Shown: positions 9,492 to 16,349 of the stretch, piece after piece | Position numbering within the stretch: position 1 is the first letter of the stretch | How the letters are laid out: the number at the start of each line of letters is the position of its first letter | Assembly: GCF_000016665.1 (NCBI RefSeq) | Contig: NC_009523.1 | Span: forward strand, 1,488,001 to 1,552,000 | Direction of reading: 5' to 3' | DNA: 64,000 nt | Origin: Roseiflexus sp. RS-1 | GTDB lineage: Bacteria; Chloroflexota; Chloroflexia; Chloroflexales; Roseiflexaceae | The notes under the pieces: model-generated | The model's input: the letters and a program-made list of their open reading frames with translations, nothing else | What the model was told of the DNA's origin: nothing | Databases searched by the model: none | Translations under genes and position numbers: made by a program

Positions 9492-10472
9492 ATGAACAGC
9501 AGTGGACCGGTCAGTCAATTTCTGCGCCATCACTTTCGTCATTTCAACGCCGCAGCGCTGATCGATGCCGCCGAAGCATATCGCGCGCACCTCGACAAGG
9601 GCGGGAAAATGATGGTCACGCTTGCCGGGGCAATGAGTACTGCTGAACTCGGTCTCTCGCTGGCAGAGATGATCCGTCAGGACAAAGTGCATGCCATCTC
9701 GTGCACCGGCGCCAATCTGGAAGAGGATATCTTCAACCTGATCGCCCACGATTTTTATGAGCGCGTGCCGCATTATCGCCACCTCACCCCTGAGCAGGAG
9801 CAGGAGTTGCTGGAGCGCCACATGAATCGCGTCACCGACACCTGCATTCCTGAAGAAGAAGCGATCCGTCGTCTGGAAGGGGCGTTGATCGAAGAATGGA
9901 CGCGCGCCGACCAGACGGGAGAGTCCTTTTTTCCGCACCAGTTCCTCTATCGAATCCTGCGTTCAGGCGCGCTGAAACAGTACTATCAGATCGATCCGCG
10001 CGACTCGTGGGTCTACGCGGCGATGGAGCGTGACCTGCCGATCTATGTTCCGGGTTGGGAAGACTCGACGACCGGCAATATCTATGCTGCGCACTGCATT
10101 GCTGGCGACATCAAGAATGTGCATACCGTGCGCGGCGGGATCGAGTACATGATCGACCTGGCTGACTGGTATACCAGAACCTCAGCCAGACATTCGATCG
10201 GATTCTTCCAGATCGGCGGCGGAATTGCGGGGGATTTCCCGATCTGTGTGGTGCCGATGCTGCACCAGGACCTGCGTCGCACCGATGTGCCGGTGTGGGG
10301 CTATTTCTGCCAGATCAGCGATTCGACGACCAGTTATGGTTCGTATTCGGGTGCAGTACCGAATGAAAAGATCACCTGGGGCAAACTGGCAGTCGATACA
10401 CCGAAGTTTATCATCGAGTCGGATGCAACAATCGTTGCTCCGCTCATCTTTGCTCTGGTGTTGGGATGGTGA
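9492..10472 (+). CDS. Deoxyhypusine synthase family protein
   Basis: The 326-residue protein has the deoxyhypusine synthase fold: GGKMMVTLAGAMSTAELG, ISCTGANLEEDIFN, the GWEDSTTGNIYAA segment, IGFFQIGGGIAGDFPI, and SYSGAVPNEKITWGKLA, where WGK contains the lysine that forms the enzyme-substrate imine in the eukaryotic enzyme. In eukaryotes and archaea the enzyme moves the aminobutyl group of spermidine to eIF5A. Bacterial members are thought to act in polyamine metabolism such as homospermidine formation, because bacteria lack eIF5A. An AGGAGGT ribosome site precedes ATG 9492. An attC-like palindrome begins 73 bases after the stop. Confidence 0.88.
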   Translation: MNSSGPVSQFLRHHFRHFNAAALIDAAEAYRAHLDKGGKMMVTLAGAMSTAELGLSLAEMIRQDKVHAISCTGANLEEDIFNLIAHDFYERVPHYRHLTPEQEQELLERHMNRVTDTCIPEEEAIRRLEGALIEEWTRADQTGESFFPHQFLYRILRSGALKQYYQIDPRDSWVYAAMERDLPIYVPGWEDSTTGNIYAAHCIAGDIKNVHTVRGGIEYMIDLADWYTRTSARHSIGFFQIGGGIAGDFPICVVPMLHQDLRRTDVPVWGYFCQISDSTTSYGSYSGAVPNEKITWGKLAVDTPKFIIESDATIVAPLIFALVLGW

Positions 10473-10545
10473 TTCCTTCCTGCGTGTACTGTTGATCAGG
10501 TGTCTGATGCTAGAGCCGGATAAACTAAAATAGCCTTACAACGCC

Positions 10546-10617
10546 GCCCAACACGCGCTTGCACCTGACGCTGCTCTGCTGCGCCTGGCAGCGCAGGTGG
10601 AGCGCTAACCGTTGGGT
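10546..10617 (+). other. Integron attC-like recombination site
   Basis: The 72-bp segment begins with GCCCAAC (10546-10552, fitting RYYYAAC) and ends with GTTGGGT (10611-10617, fitting GTTRRRY). The inner arms GCGCTTGCACCTGACGCTG and CAGCGCAGGTGGAGCGC pair with two single-base bulges, the asymmetry that integrases read on the folded bottom strand. Length is within the known attC range. It lies 3' of the deoxyhypusine synthase gene, where a cassette's attC would lie, and AT-richer ORFs follow. No integrase gene is in the window. Confidence 0.5.
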
Positions 10618-10696
10618 ATTGCGCGATATAGCAGTGCTCAGATACGTTGACCCTTGCCTGGATTTCTGGAGCGTTCGATCTTCGTGCGCCTCCGGC

Positions 10697-10862
10697 GGGC
10701 TGATGGTCTTTGAACAATTACTCCGGTATAGCCCGCGCAGGCGGGCTTCGCCTTGGCTAGCCGAGGGCTGATGGTCTTTGAACAATTACTCCGGTATAGC
10801 CCGCGCAGGCGGGCTTCGCCCTGGCTAGCCGAGGGCTTCAGCCCCACGGCTAGCGCGGGATA
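10697..10862. repeat. Tandem 68-bp repeat of the GCCCGCGCAGGCGGGC family
   Basis: A 68-bp unit beginning GGGCTGATGGTCTTTGAACA is present at 10697-10764 and 10765-10832 with one difference seen, followed by a partial extension to about 10862. Each unit contains GCCCGCGCAGGCGGGC, a perfect hairpin. The same family recurs at 37869-38092, 38155-38250 and 44101-44240, always between genes. Confidence 0.85.
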
Positions 10863-10865
10863 ATT

Positions 10866-11090
10866 GTGCGCTTTCCTTCTGCTGTAAATGACCCCGATCG
10901 TCTAAAAAGCTTCGCAGGCATCACCCTTGTTGACGCAATGCTAACATACTATCAAGTAACGATCGGGGGTATTAACGGACGTGGAAATACTGCGAGCACC
11001 GACGTGTCTCTCTGCATTGGAGACAGTGGAGTGGCGAACGCGGGAGGTATTGACTCTGTCCGGCAGCATCTAAAGCTGTATCTCAAGTAA
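10866..11090 (+). CDS. Possible small protein or gene fragment
   Basis: A 74-codon ORF with a GTG start and no good ribosome site. Codon use is AT-richer than neighbouring genes (for example CTA, ATA, GGT), as in the next ORF, suggesting foreign DNA rather than a shadow frame. I recognise no family. Gly-rich segments (TIGGINGRGNTASTD, IGDSGVANAGGIDS) suggest it may be part of a larger secreted or repeat protein. It could equally be non-coding. Confidence 0.25.
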   Translation: MRFPSAVNDPDRLKSFAGITLVDAMLTYYQVTIGGINGRGNTASTDVSLCIGDSGVANAGGIDSVRQHLKLYLK

Positions 11091-11192
11091 ATCGGCAATA
11101 AGGATATGTTTCAGTGCGTCGCAGCACATATTGAACCATTACTTGTTTTTTTGCCACGTTGAACATTTATACCATCATATAGGAGGCGAATT

Positions 11193-11471
11193 ATGATCAC
11201 TCGAGATAAGGTCTACTTCAGCCTTGCGATGGTCACTTGCATCATTCAAGCGACTGGCTTACTTGTCACTCTTGCGGGCAGTGTAGTAGATGAAGGTCGG
11301 GGTTTCTACATATTCTGGATCAGTATCTGCATAGCAGTTCTACTGCATGGATTTATTTTAGCAACCTCATCTCGTTCTTTCGTACTATCCTCTAAGTATG
11401 CTGTGTCCGCCGTCTTAATCAGCACAGCATCCTTGGTTGCTATTATATTTCTATTCCTTATCAAAATGTAG
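11193..11471 (+). CDS. Small membrane protein, function unknown
   Basis: A 92-residue protein with a strong AGGAGG ribosome site eight bases before ATG 11193. Three hydrophobic segments are visible: about residues 8-28 (FSLAMVTCIIQATGLLVTLA), 38-58 (FYIFWISICIAVLLHGFIL) and 68-90 (YAVSAVLISTASLVAIIFLF). Codon use is AT-rich compared with the genome. It lies between an attC-like site and an IS cluster, in a stretch that looks acquired. I do not recognise the family. Confidence 0.6.
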   Translation: MITRDKVYFSLAMVTCIIQATGLLVTLAGSVVDEGRGFYIFWISICIAVLLHGFILATSSRSFVLSSKYAVSAVLISTASLVAIIFLFLIKM

Positions 11472-11588
11472 TCGAGGTTAAAGGAGGCTTGAAGGTGTAT
11501 CCTTGTTTCTGTAAATTGAGGGAACGGGCCTGACCGAGAATGGCGGGTTCGGGTGTATCCTTGGCGTTGCTAAGAGCGTGATCAAAAA

Positions 11589-11924
11589 CTAACATCTCGG
11601 ATAGAGCCGATTCAGGAGCATTGCAATAGAACCGAGATAAAGAAAGGCTTCGCTTGATTCTGGGTTGCGGTTGTTGCGGCGAATAATTATTCGCCGCAAC
11701 AACCGATTGCGTCCCGCCCACGCAATCGAGCGTTCCACCACCCATCGCTTCGGAATGACCGCAAATCCCGTTTGTCCAGGCGGTTTTTCAATAACATTCA
11801 GGCGTATCGCCGTGTTCTGTTGCAGCCATTCATCTAACCCTTTTTTGTATCCCTCATCCACGCGAATCTCGCGCATCCGGGGAAATGAGTGATGATGCGC
11901 GGCGAGAAGCCACTCGGCGCCTTC
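11589..11924 (-). pseudogene. IS-A transposase, C-terminal part
   Basis: This encodes EGAEWLLAAHHHSFPRMREIRVDEGYKKGLDEWLQQ and, near the end, KRWVVERSIAWAGRNR... NPESSEAFLYLGSIAMLLNRL, the C-terminal half of an IS5 DDE transposase with the catalytic Glu in WVVERS. It is separated from its N-terminal half by IS-B. The usual RRLSKDYE-type segment is replaced by residues encoded by a 38-bp palindrome (11668-11705), which probably damages the fold. Upstream codons inside IS-B extend the frame to 11981 but are not part of this gene. Confidence 0.8.
11668..11705. repeat. Perfect 38-bp palindrome inside the IS-A transposase gene
   Basis: Two 19-base arms meet without a spacer at 11686/11687; the left arm is CGGTTGTTGCGGCGAATAA and the right arm is its exact complement in reverse. 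It could extrude as a cruciform or form a hairpin in mRNA. It replaces part of a conserved transposase segment, so it looks like a local inverted duplication. Confidence 0.9.
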
Positions 11925-11935
11925 AGTAGACTTCA

Positions 11936-12400
11936 TCAAGATTCGTTTTGATTTTTGGACTGCTTTTTGCGTTTCAGCCAAATTCGGAAGTTATGCAGCC
12001 CGCAACATGTTTCCATGACCATATCCCGAAATTCGGAACAACTGAAGCGGATAATGTCGTGAATGATTCGATACCGCTTGATATCGCCGATAACATGTTC
12101 AATACGAACGCGAACGGATGAGATACGCCGGTTTTCCTCCTTTTCCTGCGGCGTGAGGGTTCCATTGCGCGGCTTCTTCTTTGGCTGCATAATCTGGACG
12201 CCAGGCAGGGTAAATCCTTGAAATCCGGCGTCTTGATAGAGAATGCTCGCGTTTGGAAGGGTGTATCCCGCTTCATCCGCAATACATTTATCGTGGACCC
12301 TTCCTTCGTAGGTGTCACTCAAAAAGTGAATAGAGCCAAACTCATCAATGATGAGAACGTTCTTAAGCGTATGTCGTTTCTTCTTACCGCTGTAATACAA
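11936..12400 (-). CDS. IS-B transposase orfB (DDE_Tnp_4-type catalytic part)
   Basis: The 154-codon frame contains YYSGKKKRHTLKNVLIIDE, TYEGRVHDKCIADEAGYTLP, LYQDAGFQGF and RVRIEHVIGDIKRYRI, the second part of an IS5-like DDE transposase. The open frame continues upstream without a stop to read HDGVERPIRRPSDKVDREL, which supplies the first catalytic Asp (DGVE). It is therefore expressed by -1 frameshifting from orfA at the 12458-12468 A5/G6 run (C6T5 in the coding strand). The C-terminus is intact. Confidence 0.8.
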   Translation of the reverse strand: MYYSGKKKRHTLKNVLIIDEFGSIHFLSDTYEGRVHDKCIADEAGYTLPNASILYQDAGFQGFTLPGVQIMQPKKKPRNGTLTPQEKEENRRISSVRVRIEHVIGDIKRYRIIHDIIRFSCSEFRDMVMETCCGLHNFRIWLKRKKQSKNQNES

Positions 12401-12441
12401 CTCCCGGTCGACTTTGTCGCTTGGACGGCGAATGGGACGTT

Positions 12442-12993
12442 CTACGCCGTCATGGATAAAAAGGGGGGCGCTTTTGTCGCATGCGACGGTTCTTCACACG
12501 ACGGTTCTTCACACGACGGTTCTTCACACGACGGTTCTTCACACGACGGTTCTTCACACGACGGTTCTTCACACGACGGTTCTTCACACGACGGTTCTTC
12601 CTGCAATCGCCTCGCCAGGTCGTCGGCAGTGCGCGCAGGCAGGAGATTTTGCTGTGAAAGCGCATAGTTCAGCGCTCCGTGCAAAAGATGCACCCATTTG
12701 CTTACGTTTGATTGGCTCATTTGAAAGAGGTGTCCGTGCATCACTTGCGTTGGGTTTTGTTTTAAGTAGGTCAAAATAAAGAGCAATTTATCTTCTGTTG
12801 TCGGAAGCGGCGAGTTTGCATACGAGACGTAGCGACGACAATATCGGACGCGGCCATCAATCGTGCGACGTTTCATATACGCTTCAAATGCGGCGTGGAA
12901 GATCGGAACCAGCGCGTGGAACTCTTCAACGGTCAGTCCGGTCATAGAGCGTAATTTCTCCGGATTTTCGATAATGGATCGATACTTACACAT
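12442..12993 (-). CDS. IS-B transposase orfA (HTH part) with a pentapeptide repeat
   Basis: Starts at ATG 12993 (MCKYRSIIENPEKLRSMTGL). Residues 1-125 match the N-terminal helix-turn-helix region of DDE_Tnp_4-type transposases (LPTTEDKLLFILTYLKQNPTQ, MSQSNVSKWVHLL). After LARRLQ comes EEPSC repeated seven times plus EEPS, encoded by the 15-bp minisatellite, then HATKAPPFLSMTA before the stop. Translation must slip back one base in GCGCCCCCCTTTTTA to continue into orfB. The repeat inserts about 35 residues but keeps the frame, so the transposase might still work. Confidence 0.8.
   Translation of the reverse strand: MCKYRSIIENPEKLRSMTGLTVEEFHALVPIFHAAFEAYMKRRTIDGRVRYCRRYVSYANSPLPTTEDKLLFILTYLKQNPTQVMHGHLFQMSQSNVSKWVHLLHGALNYALSQQNLLPARTADDLARRLQEEPSCEEPSCEEPSCEEPSCEEPSCEEPSCEEPSCEEPSHATKAPPFLSMTA
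12484..12600. repeat. 15-bp minisatellite, 7.8 copies
   Basis: The unit CGACGGTTCTTCACA is repeated seven times without a mismatch and followed by a 12-base partial copy. It lies within IS-B orfA and encodes EEPSC repeats. Perfect identity of the units points to very recent expansion. Confidence 0.97.
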
Positions 12994-13108
12994 CGTTTTT
13001 CTCCATTTTCAGATTGTACAAAAATAGTATATCACTAAATCTTGATGATGTCTAGTATCCGAAATATCGGCGGGATGGACCAACACGCGCAACAAGAACC
13101 CATTTGTA

Positions 13109-13543
13109 TCAACCCAGAATTGCCGTTTGCGCCCGTTGACCTTTTTTTCCCCCATCGTCGCCGCGTTCTCCGCCTGCTTCGGTCGTTTTGACGGATTGGG
13201 AGTCCAGGACGCTGATGGACGGCTCCGGATCGCGATTCAACGCCTGTCGCGCCAGTTTCCGCAGCGTATCATTGATTTTGATGAATGTTCCATCACGATT
13301 CCATTTGTCGAAATAGGAGCGAACGGAACTCATTGGCGGAACATCTTTCGGAAGCATGCGCCATTGGCAGCCCGTACGATTTTTGGAGAGCAGCGCGTTG
13401 ACGATCGCGCGGCGATCAATTTCGGTCGGACGCCCGCCGTTGGGCGACGGCGCGGTGACGAGTGGCGCGATAGCGGCCCACTGTTCATCGGTCAGATCGG
13501 TCGCATCCTTGGTTGGATAGGATCGAAGCGCACGTCGTGGCAT
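13109..13543 (-). pseudogene. IS-A transposase, N-terminal part
   Basis: The 144-codon frame (LTDEQWAAIAPLV, LSKNRTGCQWRMLPKDVPPMSSVRSYFDKW, SVLDSQSVKTTEAGGERG) is the N-terminal domain and first catalytic Asp (LDSQSVK) of an IS5 transposase. At the run of seven A in the coding strand (complement of 13142-13148) the frame changes. With one A fewer the protein continues GGKKVNGRKRQFWVDTNGFLLRVLVHPADISD up to the IS-B insertion. This may be a programmed frameshift of the family or a mutation. The gene is in any case split by IS-B. Confidence 0.8.
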
Positions 13544-13642
13544 ACGAAATTGCTCCTCATCAGAACGGCATGGTCGCCATCATGATACCACAAATCCGGT
13601 TTTCTGATCGCCCTCTAAGACAACCAAGAAAGGAACACCCGT

Positions 13643-14801
13643 ATGACCCGCCAGAGCGATTGTACCCTCTCCCCCGACCTGGTGCAGCTGATTGCCGACC
13701 AGGGATTGGACGCATTATCGGAACTGATACATATTGTCATCAACCATGCCATGCAAGCCGAACGCAGTCACTATCTCAACGCCGAAGTGCACGAACGCAC
13801 CGCTGAGCGGCGCGGCTATGCCAACGGCTCCAAACCCAAAACCGTGACCACCCGCATGGGCCAGGCAACCTTTGCCGTACCGCAGGTGCGCGACAGCAGT
13901 TTTTATCCCCAGGCGCTGGAGAAAGGGCTGCGCAGCGAGCGAGCGCTCACCCTGGCGCTCGCCGAAATGTACGTCCAGGGCGTCTCGACGCGCAAGGTGG
14001 CCGCGATCACCGCGCAGGTGTGCGGTCTCGAACTGACTGCGACCCAGGTCAGTCGCGCGGCGGCCCAGTTGGATGCCGCGCTGGAACAGCGGCGCACCCG
14101 TCCGCTGGCGGCCTGCCGCTATCTGTGGCTTGACGCGCGCTACGAGAAGGTGCGCATTGATGGGCAGGCGCGTGATGCCGCCGTCCTGATCGCCATGGGG
14201 CTGCGCGACGATGGCAAACGCGTCATTCTGGGCCTCTCGGTCGCGGTTGGTGAACACGAAGCGCATTGGCGCCAGTTGCTCCAGAGTCTGGTGCAGTGCG
14301 GCCTGACCGGTGTCCAGCTGATCGTCAGCGATGCCCATGAGGGACTGCAAGCGGCGCGCCGCGCGGTGTTTGGCGGCGCGCCCTGGCAGCGCTGCCAGTT
14401 CCATCTGCAACAGAACGCGCAGGCGTACGCGCCGCGGCAAGAACTGAAGGCCGCGCGGCAGCCGATATTCGCGCGATCGTCACCGCACCCAATCGCGCCG
14501 ACGCCGACAGCCTGCTGGCGCGTAAGTGCAGAAGTACGCCAAAACCGCATCCAAGCTGGCCACGTGGCTCGAAACGGCCATTCCGGAGGGCTTGACGGTG
14601 TTTAACCTGCCGGCGGCGCACCGCACGCGCCTGCGCACCGTGAACGCGCTGGAACGGCTGAACCAGGACATCCGCCGGCGCACCCGCGTGGTGGGCGTCT
14701 TTCCGAATGAAGCGTCCTGCCTGCGCCTGGTGACCGCGCTGGCCATGGAAACCAGCGACGAATGGGAGGCTGGCAAGGTCTATCTCTCGTTGACTGACTG
14801 A
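13643..14801 (+). pseudogene. IS256-family transposase, two frameshifts
   Basis: The first frame (13643 to about 14455) gives VQLIADQGLDALSELIHIVINHAMQAERSHYL, the first catalytic Asp in YLWLDARYEKVR, and VQLIVSDAHEGLQAAR with the second. A short middle frame gives AADIRAIVTAPNRADADSLLA (14455-14525). The last frame (from about 14528) gives VQKYAKTASKLATWLE ... LRTVNALERLNQDIRRRTRVVGVFPNEASCLRL, with the catalytic Glu. Two single-base deletions explain both shifts, one near 14455 and one near 14530. The start ATG 13643 has an AAAGGA site. Total coding length of about 385 residues fits IS256 transposases. Confidence 0.85.
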
Positions 14802-14926
14802 ACGTTTGTTCGACATATGCAACGTCATGTTGGTATACCACGAATCAATTTACAGAAAAATACTTGACTGATCAGACATATGGCGTGCGTCCGGTGATGT
14901 CTATCGGGCAACAGAAAAATCTGGAA

Positions 14927-14948
14927 CATATTGACATTCTTCAATATG
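14927..14948. promoter_or_regulatory. ArsR operator 1
   Basis: Perfect inverted repeat CATATTGA-N6-TCAATATG. It overlaps the -35 box of the arsR promoter, so bound ArsR would block RNA polymerase. The same 8-6-8 design recurs at 15363-15384 before arsM. Confidence 0.8.
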
Positions 14949-14959
14949 AATGGTATACT
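14931..14959 (+). promoter_or_regulatory. Sigma-70-type promoter of arsR
   Basis: TTGACA (14931-14936) and TATACT (14954-14959) are separated by exactly 17 bases. Transcription should start near 14966, two bases before the ATG at 14968, so the mRNA is probably leaderless. Confidence 0.8.
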
Positions 14960-14967
14960 CCTGCGCG

Positions 14968-15345
14968 ATGGATCAAGCAATGCCACATCACGATAGCCTC
15001 GAACGCGAGCGCGGTACGCGCTGTTGCGCCGATCTTGTCGCTCCTCGGTTCAGCCCGGCTGAAGCGCAACGGTTGAGCGAGGACTTGCAGATCCTGGGGC
15101 ATCCGGTGCGTCTGCTGATACTCGATGTGCTGACGCGGCATTCCGGTCAGGTGTGTGTGTGTGACCTCGAAGCGGCAGTGCCGGTCAAGCAACCGACTGT
15201 CTCGCACCACCTGCGGTTGTTGCGCGAAGCGGGTCTGGTGGAGGCGGAGCGCCATGGTCCGTGGATGTACTACTTCATTTGCCGTGATGCGCTGGCGGCG
15301 TTGCGCACGCGCATGATGCGCGTGCTGGCAGTGCTCGAGGAGTGA
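14968..15345 (+). CDS. arsR: ArsR-family arsenic-responsive repressor
   Basis: The 125-residue protein has a winged helix-turn-helix (EDLQILGHPVRLLILDVL, KQPTVSHHLRLLREAGLVEAERHGPWMYYFI) and the arsenite-binding VCVCDLE motif at the start of the recognition region. An additional N-terminal Cys pair (TRCCADL) may contribute to metalloid binding. It should repress its own gene and arsM through the two identical operators and leave DNA on binding As(III). The start at ATG 14968 was chosen because the promoter lies immediately upstream; the frame stays open to 14950 but that would overlap the -10 box. arsM follows after 89 bases. Confidence 0.93.
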   Translation: MDQAMPHHDSLERERGTRCCADLVAPRFSPAEAQRLSEDLQILGHPVRLLILDVLTRHSGQVCVCDLEAAVPVKQPTVSHHLRLLREAGLVEAERHGPWMYYFICRDALAALRTRMMRVLAVLEE

Positions 15346-15362
15346 CTCTTTTTTTGCCCGAT

Positions 15363-15384
15363 CATATTGATGATCTTCAATATG
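15363..15384. promoter_or_regulatory. ArsR operator 2, upstream of arsM
   Basis: CATATTGA-N6-TCAATATG with arms identical to operator 1 but a different 6-base centre (TGATCT). It lies 50 bases before the arsM start and suggests that arsM has its own ArsR-controlled promoter in addition to readthrough from arsR. Confidence 0.78.
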
Positions 15385-15434
15385 ATGCATGGTGGGATGA
15401 ATTCGCGTATGTGCAATATGGAAGGAGTTGTTCG

Positions 15435-16283
15435 ATGTCCTACAAGCAGGCTTCCTCGGAAACCATCAAAGAACAGGTGCGTCGGCATTATGCGGAGCGC
15501 ATTCAATCCGGCTCGTGCTGCGGCTCTCCGTCTGGAGGCGGTGGCGACGCCGTCCCGACCGAGATCGCACTGTATGGCGAAGAAGTGATCGCCGCGCTGC
15601 CATCCGGTGTTGTAACCACATCGTTTGGGTGTGGCAATCCGGTTGCGCTTGCATCGCTGCGAGAAGGTGAAATCGTGCTCGATCTGGGGTCAGGCGGCGG
15701 TCTCGATGCACTGCTGGCTGCGCAACGTGTTGGGGTCGGAGGGTATGTGTACGGAGTCGATATGACCGACAATATGCTGGCAGTGGCCCGTCGCAATGCG
15801 GAAAAAGCCGGGGTTGCCAACGTCGAGTTCCTCAAGGGCGATATCGAGAACATCCCACTTCCTGCGAATATCATCGATGTGATTATCTCCAACTGTGTCA
15901 TCAATCTGACACCGGACAAGTCGCAGGCGTTGCACGAAGCGTTTCGAGTTCTCAAACCGGGCGGACGACTGGCAGTTTCCGATATTGTGATCGATGGCGA
16001 TCTGACAGGGTTTCCTGTCACTGAGGAACAGATCCGTGCTGCGCTCGACTGGACCGGGTGTATTGCCGGGGCGTTGACCATCGATGAGTACCGGGCATTG
16101 TTGACGGAAGCCGGCTTCACCGACATTGCCATTACGGTGCAGCATCGCTCCACGATCGACGACGTCGGCGCTATGCTCGCCGGAGCGCCTGGAGACCTGA
16201 ACGCGCTGCCGCCTGAGATGGTGCAGGGGCTGGTCGACTGTTTTACCAGCAGCATGATCGAGGCGCGCAAGCCGGGTGAGTGA
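15435..16283 (+). CDS. arsM: Arsenite S-adenosylmethionine methyltransferase
   Basis: The 282-residue protein converts As(III) to methylated arsenicals using SAM in the cytoplasm. The start ATG 15435 has a GGAAGGAG site. The SAM-binding motif is VLDLGSGGGLDALLAA, followed by VYGVDMTDNML and the acidic loop residues. Cysteines expected to bind As(III) are present: TSFGCGNPV, ISNCVINL and TGCIAGAL, corresponding to the three conserved Cys of algal ArsM. An N-terminal SCCGSP pair is also present. It is controlled by ArsR operator 2. Confidence 0.95.
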   Translation: MSYKQASSETIKEQVRRHYAERIQSGSCCGSPSGGGGDAVPTEIALYGEEVIAALPSGVVTTSFGCGNPVALASLREGEIVLDLGSGGGLDALLAAQRVGVGGYVYGVDMTDNMLAVARRNAEKAGVANVEFLKGDIENIPLPANIIDVIISNCVINLTPDKSQALHEAFRVLKPGGRLAVSDIVIDGDLTGFPVTEEQIRAALDWTGCIAGALTIDEYRALLTEAGFTDIAITVQHRSTIDDVGAMLAGAPGDLNALPPEMVQGLVDCFTSSMIEARKPGE

Positions 16284-16349
16284 GTGTGGTGAATGTGCGC
16301 TGCGACAGGCCCGGCGCGCGGCGTCATTGGCGCGCTGAGCCTGCGCTGA

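Larger units (their letters stand above)
11928..13053 (-). mobile_element. IS element with orfA/orfB transposase (IS-B), inserted in IS-A
   Basis: The 1126-bp element has ends AGACTTCATCAAGATT at 11928 and, in complement, AGACATCATCAAGATT from 13053 (15 of 16 match). AGT at 11925-11927 and 13054-13056 is the target duplication. Deleting IS-B plus one AGT restores the IS-A reading frame as ...ADISDTEGAEWLL..., which confirms the boundaries. It encodes a two-frame transposase and contains a 15-bp minisatellite. Confidence 0.92.
11574..13615 (-). mobile_element. IS5-family element (IS-A), interrupted by IS-B
   Basis: The ends read GAGCGTGATCAAAAAC at 11574 and, in complement, GAGGGCGATCAGAAAA from 13615, an imperfect inverted repeat typical of IS5. 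They are flanked by TAA at 11571-11573 and 13616-13618, a 3-bp target duplication. Without IS-B and its target duplication the element would be 913 bp. Its transposase is in two parts, 13109-13543 and 11589-11924, which join in frame once IS-B is removed. Confidence 0.85.
11505..14859 (+). mobile_element. Decayed IS256-family element hosting two nested insertion sequences
   Basis: The outer element is defined by a shared inverted terminal core: TTTCTGTAAATTGA ends at 11519, and TCAATTTACAGAAA starts at 14845. Its transposase gene (13643-14801) has two frameshifts. A second element, IS-A, sits between the left end and the transposase start, and a third, IS-B, sits inside IS-A. Removing both leaves a 1.3-kb element of usual IS256 size. 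The outermost few bases and the target duplication could not be set because the ends are imperfect outside the core. Confidence 0.6.

Noticed and set aside
11461-11745. 94-codon minus-strand frame at the IS-A left end
   Set aside because: It is an alternative frame across the IS-A transposase end and the palindrome.
12484-12600. Possible CRISPR array
   Set aside because: The 15-bp units are directly adjacent with no spacers and lie inside a transposase gene.
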